The notes under the pieces were generated by a model that was given only the letters and a program-made list of their open reading frames with translations, ran no database searches and was not told the DNA's origin. From Burkholderiaceae bacterium (GTDB lineage: Bacteria; Pseudomonadota; Gammaproteobacteria; Burkholderiales; Burkholderiaceae): a stretch of 15,700 bases of DNA. The stretch spans positions 1 through 15,700 of the forward strand of contig CANBYN010000014.1 in assembly GCA_947373615.1 (NCBI GenBank), given 5' to 3'. This document shows positions 1 to 6,306 of this stretch, piece after piece (the first letter of the stretch is position 1; every line of letters begins with the position of its first letter). Position numbers and translations under genes: made by a program.

Positions 1-425
1 TCCGCTATATTAATTTTTGGAGTGGGGTAAGAGCGTGAGTAATTGAGAATTTCGCCCTTATTATCAACATAGGCTGCTACATTGATAAGCGGGTTTGAGT
101 TTATCTTTTGAACTAAGTAGACATATTGACTCTGTTTGCTGGCGAATTCTCGAAATTGCCGCTCATCTTCTACTTTGGCGGATTTTACTTCTTGAGCTAT
201 GTTATCTAGTGCCGTGTTAGCGGAGTAGAAGTTTTGGCTCACTTGAGCAGACAAACTGAGAGTTAGATTATCAAGCTGCTTTGTCCACTCTTGAGTGCTA
301 TTCGCTCTCATGGAAAAGGCAGAAACAATTCCAGTGGCAATGATGATGGTTGCCAAAATGGCGCCCACCCCTAGAATTAAGGGATTCTCTCCGCCTTTGA
401 GTAAATAGATGAGTCGTTTATTCAT
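1..425 (-). CDS. Membrane-anchored sensor/signalling protein, N-terminal part (partial)
   Basis: The minus strand is open from an ATG at 425-423 to the window edge (141 codons, no stop). The product begins with a positively charged stretch (MNKRLIYLLK), has one hydrophobic segment at about residues 16-38, and then an extracytoplasmic helical region rich in Ser, Gln and Asn. It ends in an NPLINVAAYVDNKGEILNYS-type stretch followed by SRSYPTPKINIA. That sequence resembles the Cache/PDC-type periplasmic sensor domains at the front of many diguanylate cyclases, chemoreceptors and histidine kinases (family knowledge). The output domain lies outside the window, so GGDEF, HAMP or kinase cannot be decided. 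It is divergent from the pilus genes; a link to pilus control is only a guess. No strong ribosome binding site is visible before the ATG. Confidence 0.75.
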   Translation of the reverse strand, partial: MNKRLIYLLKGGENPLILGVGAILATIIIATGIVSAFSMRANSTQEWTKQLDNLTLSLSAQVSQNFYSANTALDNIAQEVKSAKVEDERQFREFASKQSQYVYLVQKINSNPLINVAAYVDNKGEILNYSRSYPTPKINIA

Positions 426-430
426 TTTCT

Positions 431-467
431 AAAACAGTGTAGAGGTTTTTATGGTTCAAACTGTTTT
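431..467. repeat. Inverted repeat in the divergent intergenic region
   Basis: AAAACAG (431-437) and CTGTTTT (461-467) are perfect 7 bp inverted arms separated by 23 bp, lying between two divergent genes. It could be a regulator site covering both promoters, or chance in A+T-rich DNA. Confidence 0.3.
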
Positions 468-474
468 TTTGGCT

Positions 475-480
475 TATAGT
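475..480 (+). promoter_or_regulatory. Possible -10 box for the DUF4124-like gene
   Basis: TATAGT matches the sigma70 -10 consensus at 5 of 6 positions and would start transcription near 487, about 30 bases before the chosen TTG start at 519. No convincing -35 box lies at 16-18 bases spacing, so this is tentative. Confidence 0.25.
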
Positions 481-505
481 TTCTTCAATATTGAGGATTG
501 TATTT

Positions 506-512
506 AAAGGGG
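506..512 (+). promoter_or_regulatory. Ribosome binding site that sets a TTG start
   Basis: AAAGGGG at 506-512 lies 6 bases before the TTG at 519. An in-frame TTG at 498 lies upstream of this site, and the TTG at 513 touches it, so 519 is the best-placed start. It also gives a cleaner signal peptide. Confidence 0.6.
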
Positions 513-518
513 TTGGTT

Positions 519-989
519 TTGTATTCTAAGAAGAATCTGATTGCTACTTTTACTTTATTTTTGGTGTTCATGGCTTTCCATGCTCAGGCCGATATTTATC
601 GATGCGCTAATGAAAATGGCTCGGTAACTTTATCAAATGTGGAAAAAGGTCAAAACTGTAAAAAAATGATTCTGCCGCCTCCTGACTCTAAACGGCCCAT
701 ATCTGCCAAGACGGATACTCTCAACAAGAGCACCCCAGCAAGTGATATCAAGCCTGTAGAAAAGTCTAAAGGTTCTTATGACGTAGCGGCAGCTGAGCGT
801 AAGCGCATCATTCAGGAGGAGATGGATTTGGAGAAGGTTCGCTTAAATGCTGTGCAGACTAGAGTAAAAGAATTGACAGCCCTTCCAAATAAAACCCCAG
901 AACAGATGAAGGATTTGGTAGCTTTACAACAAAAAGAAAACCTCCATTCAAGTAATTTGCAGATATTGCAAAAGGAATTGAATAAGTAA
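519..989 (+). CDS. Secreted DUF4124-like protein with C-terminal coiled coil
   Basis: The 156-residue product starts at a TTG chosen from the Shine-Dalgarno at 506-512. An upstream in-frame TTG at 498 would add seven residues but has no such site. Residues 1-24 form a signal peptide: basic MYSKK, a hydrophobic core, and an AQA/D cleavage site. The mature N-terminus (DIYRCANENGSVTLSN, with Cys29 and Cys47) looks like the short DUF4124 domain found in many proteobacterial periplasmic proteins, whose function is unknown. After a Pro/Lys/Ser-rich linker, residues of about 85-156 are charged and helical (AAERKRIIQEEMDLEKVR and on), likely a coiled coil. It lies just upstream of pilA on the same strand, with no clear terminator between. 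A pilus-related role is possible but unproven. Confidence 0.8.
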   Translation: MYSKKNLIATFTLFLVFMAFHAQADIYRCANENGSVTLSNVEKGQNCKKMILPPPDSKRPISAKTDTLNKSTPASDIKPVEKSKGSYDVAAAERKRIIQEEMDLEKVRLNAVQTRVKELTALPNKTPEQMKDLVALQQKENLHSSNLQILQKELNK

Positions 990-1092
990 GGCCTGTTAGC
1001 TTAAGGAGATAGGTAATATCCCTTGGTATATTGCTACTAATTACTAATCTTTAGTACATAGCTACTATTCTTTAATTACCCCCAGCGTTCAA

Positions 1093-1118
1093 AACTACTT
1101 GCATGTAGTTGAAAGTAG
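1093..1118. repeat. Overlapping palindromes upstream of pilA
   Basis: AACTAC (1093-1098) and GTAGTT (1105-1110) are perfect arms around a 6-base centre. CTACTT (1095-1100) also pairs with AAGTAG (1113-1118), so two alternative foldings share bases. The element touches the predicted -35 box at 1109, as expected of an operator or of a leader structure; neither role is shown. Confidence 0.4.
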
Positions 1119-1136
1119 CCAAATTTTTTATTGAAT
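1109..1136 (+). promoter_or_regulatory. Putative sigma70 promoter of pilA
   Basis: TTGAAA (1109-1114, 5/6 to the -35 consensus), a 16-base spacer, and TTGAAT (1131-1136, 4/6 to the -10 consensus). It would start transcription near 1143, giving a very short leader before the ATG at 1156, so an upstream promoter is also possible. No sigma54 GG-N10-GC element typical of pilA in Pseudomonas was found. Confidence 0.3.
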
Positions 1137-1155
1137 GTTTTTCTAAGGGGGTTAT

Positions 1156-1686
1156 ATGTATCCGAAATCTAAACAATCAGGTTTTACCTTGATTGAATTG
1201 CTGGTGGTGATTGCCATCATCGGTATTCTCACGGCCATTGGTATTCCGATGTATTCAGGATATCAAGCATCCGCAAAAGTATCTGCATCAAAGCAAAATC
1301 TTGATTCATTAAAAACTTACATTGCAGGTGAGGTAACGAAATGTGGAGCAGGATTGGTAACAACTTTGCCAACAGCTTATGGTACGGTTAATTGTGATGG
1401 AACTCAAACGGTAGCAGGCTATGGGGCTTATTTCATAACTTATACAAATGCAATATTTAAGAATCCCTACAAGCCTTCAGCCTCGCCAGTAGCATTTGCT
1501 ACAGCTGCAACTGCTGCTGCTGGTAACGAAGGACAACTTTATATTAATACTGGTGATGCAAGTTGCGTGGGTGGACTAGCTGTATCCACGGTATTTAGCG
1601 ACTCTACCGGTTCTCCTGTTATCTACCCAAATACAAGTAGTGGTGGGACAGTTACACCGACGCCTGTGTGCATTTCAATTCAATAA
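1156..1686 (+). CDS. pilA: Type IV major pilin (prepilin)
   Basis: The 176-residue prepilin has a 9-residue leader ending in Gly9, then the class IVa signature FTLIELLVVIAIIGILTAIG with Phe at +1 and Glu at +5 of the mature protein (167 residues). The hydrophobic N-terminal helix (about 10-35) anchors the subunit in the inner membrane before assembly and packs the fibre core. The globular part has four cysteines (Cys63, Cys80, Cys137, Cys172); the last lies near the C-terminus, as in the D-region disulfide of T4a pilins. The start is supported by AAGGGGG four bases upstream. Its position first in the run, its strong ribosome binding site and the hairpin right after it suggest that it is the major pilin, though no expression can be seen. 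A GspG-like pseudopilin is less likely given the pilus-specific neighbours. Confidence 0.88.
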   Translation: MYPKSKQSGFTLIELLVVIAIIGILTAIGIPMYSGYQASAKVSASKQNLDSLKTYIAGEVTKCGAGLVTTLPTAYGTVNCDGTQTVAGYGAYFITYTNAIFKNPYKPSASPVAFATAATAAAGNEGQLYINTGDASCVGGLAVSTVFSDSTGSPVIYPNTSSGGTVTPTPVCISIQ

Positions 1687-1694
1687 TGCTTGAG

Positions 1695-1722
1695 ATCTAG
1701 GAAATGAACCTATTTTCTAGAT
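1695..1722 (+). terminator. Intercistronic hairpin after pilA (attenuator or mRNA-stabilising)
   Basis: ATCTAGGAAAT (1695-1705) pairs with ATTTTCTAGAT (1712-1722) over 11 positions with one G-U pair and a 6-base loop. It begins 9 bases after the pilA stop and ends 6 bases before the next start codon. No T-run follows, so a full factor-independent terminator is unlikely. Protection of the pilA message 3' end, RNA processing, or hindering the next ribosome site are more likely. Confidence 0.6.
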
Positions 1723-1728
1723 GGGCCT

Positions 1729-2181
1729 ATGAAAAATATTCAGAGCCAAATTGGTGTGACCTTAATGGAGTTAGTGGTAACGCTTGCTATTTTGGGGATA
1801 CTAGCTGCTATTGGTACACCTGTTTTGCTCGGGAATATTAGGGCCGCAAAAAATGCTGAGGCCCAGAACACATTAAAAGCAATTTACTTAATGCAAAAGA
1901 ATTTCTTTGCAGAAAATTATTGCTATTACGTTAATTCTGGGAAGAGTGATAACACCAGCTTGATCAACCAGTACTTGCTTGGTTCTTCGACGCCAAGTAC
2001 TGGTCCGATTACTATTGGCGGCAATAACGATTTTTATTTTTATATATTGCCTGGCCCAATTGGGTCGACTGGTAGTTGCACTGGTACAAATTCAAATGAT
2101 TATGTTGCCTATGCCCAATCACGTAGTGATGCGAATTTGATTTATTCACTCAATCAACAAAATATAAAGACTGGGTTCTAG
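1729..2181 (+). CDS. pilE: PilE-like type IV pilin
   Basis: The 150-residue prepilin has a 9-residue leader ending in Gly9, followed by VTLMELVVTLAILGILAAIG: Val at +1 instead of Phe, and Glu at +5. The transmembrane helix spans about 10-33. The helical continuation (NAEAQNTLKAIYLMQKNFFAENYCYY) is like PilE-type minor pilins of gamma- and betaproteobacteria, which are incorporated into the fibre or its tip complex. Two cysteines (Cys65, Cys117) may form a disulfide. The start ATG lies directly after the pilA hairpin and has only a weak GGG for ribosome binding, so translation is probably much lower than for pilA. The symbol is by family resemblance; it could be a second structural pilin rather than a strict PilE orthologue. 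Confidence 0.75.
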   Translation: MKNIQSQIGVTLMELVVTLAILGILAAIGTPVLLGNIRAAKNAEAQNTLKAIYLMQKNFFAENYCYYVNSGKSDNTSLINQYLLGSSTPSTGPITIGGNNDFYFYILPGPIGSTGSCTGTNSNDYVAYAQSRSDANLIYSLNQQNIKTGF

Positions 2182-2189
2182 ACGAATCA

Positions 2190-2966
2190 ATGGAAAATTT
2201 TATAGAAATCTTCATTGCCTCCGTCTTTGGGCTCATCGTGGGCAGTTTTCTCAATGTTGTTATATATCGATTGCCAAAAGCAATCCTTAATGAGTCTGAA
2301 TCATCGCTTAGATGCCTCCTTTGGCCAGGCTCTACAGCACCTTGTTGTGGAAAAGTGCTTCATTGGTATGAAAATATTCCTGTATTTTCTTGGTTGTTCT
2401 TACGGGGTAAGTGTGGATATTGCAAACAGCCTATTTCGCCAAGATATATCTTGGTTGAGCTTCTCACGACAGGTGCATTTGCATGGTCAGCTTGGAGCTA
2501 TGGCCTGAGCATATCAGGTGGCATATACGCAGTGTTCTTTGCAATTGCGATTTCGCTTTTTTTCATTGACCTAGAGACGTTTCTTCTTCCAGATCGCCTG
2601 ACTTACAGCATGTTATGGCTTGGATTACTCGCTGCTGCATTCGGATATATCTCCATCTCTCCAAGCGATGCCATTTTCGGATCATGCCTTGGGTACCTTT
2701 TGCCTTGGTCAATAAATGCGGTGTATTTCTTAGTGCGCAAACATGATGGTTTGGGTGGTGGCGATTACAAATTATTGGCAGCTTTGGGTGCATGGGTTGG
2801 GTGGGTAGATATTGTTCCATTGCTCTGTGGAGCCAGCGTTATTGGTTTGGTTGTTATCGGACTGGTGTCAGTTGTAAAGCGAGAGAAGTTATTGATGAAC
2901 CAGGCGCTCCCATTTGGCCCTTTTCTTCTTCTGTCTGGGCTTAGTTTTATCTTATGGGGTGCATAA
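2190..2966 (+). CDS. pilD: Prepilin peptidase / N-methyltransferase
   Basis: This inner-membrane aspartyl protease cleaves prepilin leaders after Gly and methylates the new N-terminus. The 258-residue product has the family N-terminus GSFLNVVIYRLP (18-29), the cytoplasmic loop HWYENIPVFSWLFLRGKC (58-75), and the two catalytic aspartates: Asp127 in IDLETFLLPD and Asp192 in GLGGGDYKLLAALGAW. They are 65 residues apart, as in Pseudomonas PilD. Several hydrophobic segments follow. The zinc-type CxxC...CxxC element is altered: the first pair reads A50-P-C52-C53 instead of C-P-x-C, while the second pair (Cys75, Cys78) is intact. It follows the PilE-like gene by 8 bases and abuts pilT with no gap. 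No obvious Shine-Dalgarno is seen, so translational coupling is likely. It should process all six pilin-like proteins here. Confidence 0.93.
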   Translation: MENFIEIFIASVFGLIVGSFLNVVIYRLPKAILNESESSLRCLLWPGSTAPCCGKVLHWYENIPVFSWLFLRGKCGYCKQPISPRYILVELLTTGAFAWSAWSYGLSISGGIYAVFFAIAISLFFIDLETFLLPDRLTYSMLWLGLLAAAFGYISISPSDAIFGSCLGYLLPWSINAVYFLVRKHDGLGGGDYKLLAALGAWVGWVDIVPLLCGASVIGLVVIGLVSVVKREKLLMNQALPFGPFLLLSGLSFILWGA

Positions 2967-3968
2967 ATGGAAATAATTAATAAAGCGCTTCATTATGTAA
3001 ATCATTACAAACTTTCTGATTTGCATTTGCATGTCAATGAGCCTGTTGCCATTCGGGTAGACGGTGAAATTCAAGTTTTTGAAGATGATATCGTTACCCA
3101 GCTTGACTTTGATGTGTTTATAAAAGACTGGCTTACTCAAGAGCAGCGCATCAAATTTATGGAATGTTATGATGCCGATCTTGCTGTCGAGTCCGGGAAC
3201 TATCGTTTTCGTGTAAATCTGTATAAAACTGCTCAGGGCTTGGCAGCAGTAATGCGGAAAATTGAAAGCGAGATTCCTAGTTTTGATTCTTTGGGATTAC
3301 CCGCTGTAGCTCGGGATATTATTGAGCAAGAGAATGGCTTAATTTTGGTGACTGGACCGACGGGTTCTGGAAAATCCACTACCTTGGCTGCCATGGTTGA
3401 TCGCATCAACCGTCATCGTCACGGCCATATTATTACGATTGAAGATCCAATCGAGTTTGTTCATCGTAATCAAAAGAGTGTGATATCACAGCGAGAGGTT
3501 TCTCGCGATACTTTATCTTTCTCATCAGCATTACGCGCCTCCTTACGTGAAGATCCGGATGTGATCTTGGTCGGAGAGTTACGTGACCTGGAAACCATTC
3601 AATTGGCGCTAACTGCTGCAGAGACTGGTCATTTGGTATTTGGCACCTTGCATACTAGTGGAGCGCCGAATACGATTAACCGGATTATTGACGTTTTCCC
3701 TTCTCAGCAACAAGATCAGGTAAGGGCGCAATTATCCCAGTCATTGCGATTAGTTATGACACAACGCCTCTTAAGACGTAAAGGCGGGGTAGGGCGAGTT
3801 GGTGCTTTTGAAGTGATGACTTGTAACCCCGCTGTCCGTAACTTGATTCGTGAAAATAAGGTATTTCAAATTCCAAGCGTAATGCAGATGGCTCGGGGCG
3901 AGGGAATGATCACGATGGATGCATCCCTACAGCAATTAGTTCAAACAGGACAAATTGAATCTCTATGA
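2967..3968 (+). CDS. pilT: Pilus retraction ATPase PilT
   Basis: This hexameric cytoplasmic ATPase depolymerises the pilus. At 333 residues it is close to the usual length. All family motifs are present at near-canonical positions: Walker A GPTGSGKST (130-138, Lys136), Asp box ITIEDPIE (157-164), Walker B DVILVGELRD (198-207, Glu204), and His box TGHLVFGTLHT (220-230, His222 and His229). The C-terminal AVRNLIREN (289-297) matches the AIRNLIRE motif that is specific to PilT and needed for retraction, which separates it from PilB and argues against PilU. It starts immediately after the pilD stop and overlaps fimT by ATGA. Finding pilT inside a pilin/peptidase cluster, with no pilU beside it, differs from the common separate pilT-pilU pair. 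Confidence 0.95.
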   Translation: MEIINKALHYVNHYKLSDLHLHVNEPVAIRVDGEIQVFEDDIVTQLDFDVFIKDWLTQEQRIKFMECYDADLAVESGNYRFRVNLYKTAQGLAAVMRKIESEIPSFDSLGLPAVARDIIEQENGLILVTGPTGSGKSTTLAAMVDRINRHRHGHIITIEDPIEFVHRNQKSVISQREVSRDTLSFSSALRASLREDPDVILVGELRDLETIQLALTAAETGHLVFGTLHTSGAPNTINRIIDVFPSQQQDQVRAQLSQSLRLVMTQRLLRRKGGVGRVGAFEVMTCNPAVRNLIRENKVFQIPSVMQMARGEGMITMDASLQQLVQTGQIESL

Positions 3969-4537
3969 GTCAACAGGGTGTAACCTTTCTTGAAGTGGTG
4001 GTTGTCATTGCTATTTTGATGATCGCTACTGCTTTGGTGTCTCCTAGCATAGGAGACTGGCGCCAAAAGCGCGCCCTTGAATCGGACTTCTATGCCGTAC
4101 TAAGTCAAATTGATTATTTAAAGACTCGAGCTAGAACGGTCAATGGCACAGCTACTTTAATTTGCCAAAGCACTACTGGCATCGGTACTGGTCTGAGTTA
4201 TCAGGTTTCCAATGCTCCTCAAAATGGAGTAACAAGTATCGGAAATTCTTTTTCTAGCAATCTACTGGAAGATCCCACGGCAAAAAATTCATCATTCAAT
4301 ATTTTGAGTGGAAGATCTCAAATTATCTCAACGATTTGCACAGGTTTACGTGGAATATTTATCTCTACAGGTCAATCAGGGGTAGAGGGTAGTGGCGCCG
4401 CAATTGATATTGAAATTGATCCAATTGTAAGCAAATCTAAATTTGGCGCCTATCGTGTTTTACTAAATCAAAGCACAGGCTTTATCCAGAAATTTAAGTT
4501 CAATACTGCTAATAATGCCTGGGTTGAGCTTGATTGA
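3965..4537 (+). CDS. fimT: FimT/GspH-type minor pilin
   Basis: The 190-residue prepilin has a very short leader (MSQQG) and mature start VTFLEVVVVIAILMIATALV, with Val at +1 and Glu at +5. The pattern SPSIGDWRQKRALESDFYAVLSQIDYLKTRARTVNGTATLI is typical of FimT/FimU and GspH proteins, which cap or prime the filament. Two cysteines are visible, one after TLI and one in STICTGLRG. It overlaps pilT by ATGA, which indicates coupled translation, and precedes pilV, pilW, pilX and pilY1 in the standard T4aP order. The Legionella FimT DNA-binding GRxR motif is not evident, so a DNA-uptake role is not supported by motif. Confidence 0.82.
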   Translation: MSQQGVTFLEVVVVIAILMIATALVSPSIGDWRQKRALESDFYAVLSQIDYLKTRARTVNGTATLICQSTTGIGTGLSYQVSNAPQNGVTSIGNSFSSNLLEDPTAKNSSFNILSGRSQIISTICTGLRGIFISTGQSGVEGSGAAIDIEIDPIVSKSKFGAYRVLLNQSTGFIQKFKFNTANNAWVELD

Positions 4538-5025
4538 TGATGACCCATCCACCCTATATCCCACATTCTTCTCAGGCAATACTAGGGTTCACTTTGGTGG
4601 AAGCTTTAGTAGCTATGGCGATTTTTACCATTGGCTTTAGTGGGCTATATTTTTTCTATAACTTGTCTCAGCATTCCATTGCTGATTCAGAGAAGCGCAT
4701 GTATATCAATTTAATGGGCGATCGCATTATTCAAACGATTGCTTCTGAAGGGCAGAGGCCTGTGACTGACCCTTTAAACCCCTTTGTTAATCCTTCTCAG
4801 TATAGCGGTAGCCTAAATACATGTAGCTATCCAGCGGCAGATGATCGTCAGTCTTGGTGCCTTGATCTTGTTAGTGGTATTGGTCCTTATAACTCAGCCT
4901 CTGCACTTGAAAACCGTCAAGTGGATATTACAAATGATGGTACGGGATTGATTGTGAACGTGACCCTCATTGCTTCCAATGGCGCTGTTGGCGGCTACTT
5001 TACTCGCAAGTTGAGGCAGTTATGA
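4537..5025 (+). CDS. pilV: PilV-type minor pilin
   Basis: The 162-residue prepilin has an unusually long leader for the cluster (16-17 residues, ending ...SSQAILG) and the mature start FTLVEALVAMAIFTIGFSGL, with Phe at +1 and Glu at +5. The EALVAMAI pattern and Cys-containing SWCLDL segment fit PilV, a tip-complex minor pilin that couples PilY1 to the fibre. The start is taken as ATG at 4537, which overlaps the fimT stop by one base. A second ATG follows directly (4540), and a TTG at 4534 is unlikely to be used. It overlaps pilW by ATGA. Identity as PilV rests on the N-terminus and gene order. Confidence 0.8.
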   Translation: MMTHPPYIPHSSQAILGFTLVEALVAMAIFTIGFSGLYFFYNLSQHSIADSEKRMYINLMGDRIIQTIASEGQRPVTDPLNPFVNPSQYSGSLNTCSYPAADDRQSWCLDLVSGIGPYNSASALENRQVDITNDGTGLIVNVTLIASNGAVGGYFTRKLRQL

Positions 5026-5690
5026 CTCATTCTGGTCAAGGCTATACCTTAGTGGAAATGCTTGTTGCTCTGGCGGTAACGTCTATCGTATTGGCCGGAA
5101 CTTATGCCGCCTACACCTTTTTTTCTGAGCAGCAACAGTCGTTAATAGCTCAAACAGAAGTAGATCGTGGGGCGCTCAGAACTATTGATATATTTGAGTC
5201 TGATATTCGCATGGCAGGGTTTAAGGATTATTTGGATGTCAATCCAATGACTGCTAGTCAGGCTATTGTTTTAACAAGCAATACCCCCGGAGATGTACGA
5301 TTTGTTTATGACGATTACGATAATTCTGGAGTTTTATATCGGGCTTTGATCCGCTACTATTTGGCCTCCTTCACCTCTTCAACTGGAGTAACCCGAAATC
5401 GATTATTGCGCGAGTGGCGCAAATGCAATAACCCAAGTCAAACTTGCGATTTAACTAACTCTACTCCTCTAACAGGCTCAACAGTTGGCGAACCACTATT
5501 AGATTGGGTTAGCACATTCTCTGTCACAGGCATGAATCAAAAGGCATCAGGCAGTTTTGCTAATCAATACCAAACGATTAAGGTCAATCTTGTGGTGGAC
5601 TCCCCTCAAAAGATCGAGGGAACAATTCGCAAGGTTAGCAAGAGTTTTACCTTTTTAGCGAGGGCCAAAAATGTCTCCCTGGTCCCTTGA
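5022..5690 (+). CDS. pilW: PilW-type minor pilin
   Basis: The 222-residue prepilin has the leader MTHSGQG and mature start YTLVEMLVALAVTSIVLAGT, with Tyr at +1 and Glu at +5. The next stretch, AAYTFFSEQQQSLIAQTEVDRGALRTIDIFESDIRMAGF, is characteristic of PilW (family feature: a long alpha-1 helix followed by a region ending in DIRMAGF or the like). It is the largest of the four clustered minor pilins in the usual way. The start codon overlaps the pilV stop by ATGA, and its own 3' end overlaps pilX by 20 bases. PilW acts with PilV, PilX and FimT to initiate fibre assembly and to present PilY1 at the tip. Confidence 0.83.
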   Translation: MTHSGQGYTLVEMLVALAVTSIVLAGTYAAYTFFSEQQQSLIAQTEVDRGALRTIDIFESDIRMAGFKDYLDVNPMTASQAIVLTSNTPGDVRFVYDDYDNSGVLYRALIRYYLASFTSSTGVTRNRLLREWRKCNNPSQTCDLTNSTPLTGSTVGEPLLDWVSTFSVTGMNQKASGSFANQYQTIKVNLVVDSPQKIEGTIRKVSKSFTFLARAKNVSLVP

Positions 5691-6300
5691 TTCGCAAATT
5701 ATCGCATCACAAGTTATCGATGATGTCCGCGGGCAAGCTGGCCTTGCTATGGTGATCAGTTTAGTGTTGTTGCTCGTGCTTACTGCAATGGGGATAGGTC
5801 TTGCATATGTTGCCTCTGTGCAATCGGATTTGGTAGCTGCAGTAGCAAATAAACCTTTGTCGATCGATGCTAGCGAAACCTGTTTTGATAATGCGGTGGA
5901 GTGGTTTGCTTTACCGGCTGGTCAAAGTTGGGTGAATGGACTGGGGGCGCCAATGGATTTGGCTGCAAGCGGAGGACCTTTGAATGGTAAAACTGTATTA
6001 GGGGACACCATTCCTTTTGGCCAAAGTGACACCCGTTCAGCGCAATTTAAATCTAGGGCGGGCCGCGCCGCTTATTCTTCTTGTATTGTTGAAAAAGTAT
6101 CTTCAAGCACCAATGGGACCTCTGGAAACGAAATTGGAAGTTTGGATGGTTATGGGTCAAGTAACTTCATATATGTAATTCGTATCACTTCAGTTGGAAA
6201 TTACAACGTTGCCTTCAATGGCGCCGTTATTAACTCTAACCTGTGGCAATCAAATTCAAGCAAGTCAGTGCTTGAGGCTGTTGTCCAATATACGCCATAG
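5671..6300 (+). CDS. pilX: PilX-type minor pilin
   Basis: The 209-residue product has a basic/polar leader of 24 residues ending RGQAG, then a hydrophobic helix LAMVISLVLLLVLTAMGIGL and AYVASVQSDL. The RGxAGLAMVI...LLLVLT pattern matches the PilX N-terminal family. The +5 position is Ile rather than Glu, as in PilX and GspK proteins that sit at the filament tip. SIDASETCFDNAVEWF (about 64-79) corresponds to the ...A.SALQ/AE helical continuation in PilX. Its ATG lies inside the end of pilW (20-base overlap), with an AGGG-containing ribosome site at 5661-5664. Alternatives such as GspK are less likely given the PilW and PilY1 neighbours. Confidence 0.8.
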   Translation: MSPWSLDSQIIASQVIDDVRGQAGLAMVISLVLLLVLTAMGIGLAYVASVQSDLVAAVANKPLSIDASETCFDNAVEWFALPAGQSWVNGLGAPMDLAASGGPLNGKTVLGDTIPFGQSDTRSAQFKSRAGRAAYSSCIVEKVSSSTNGTSGNEIGSLDGYGSSNFIYVIRITSVGNYNVAFNGAVINSNLWQSNSSKSVLEAVVQYTP

Positions 6301-6303
6301 GAG
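6299..6303 (+). promoter_or_regulatory. Ribosome binding site of pilY1
   Basis: AGGAG overlaps the pilX stop codon. It lies 3 bases before an ATG at 6307 and 9 bases before an in-frame ATG at 6313, so either start is possible; the second has the more usual spacing. Confidence 0.55.
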
Positions 6304-6306
6304 TGA

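Larger units (their letters stand above)
990..1155 (+). promoter_or_regulatory. Non-coding leader region of the pilus locus
   Basis: This 166 bp gap separates the DUF4124-like gene from pilA and is the only sizeable gap on the plus strand before the window ends. It is A+T-rich and contains a direct repeat GCTACTA (1033-1039 and 1061-1067), the palindrome at 1093-1110, a sigma70-like promoter and a strong ribosome binding site for pilA (AAGGGGG, 1145-1151). No factor-independent terminator for the upstream gene was seen. Confidence 0.5.

Noticed and set aside
498..518. TTG at 498 as the start of the DUF4124-like gene
   Set aside because: It lies upstream of the only good ribosome site (506-512); the TTG at 519 fits both spacing and signal peptide.
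1021..1110. Sigma54 promoter for pilA, as in Pseudomonas
   Set aside because: GG and GC dinucleotides occur but never at the needed 10-base spacing; the closest (1025/1033) are 6 bases apart.
3965..4537. FimT as a DNA-binding competence pilin
   Set aside because: No C-terminal GRxR motif was seen; only GRSQ occurs in mid-sequence.
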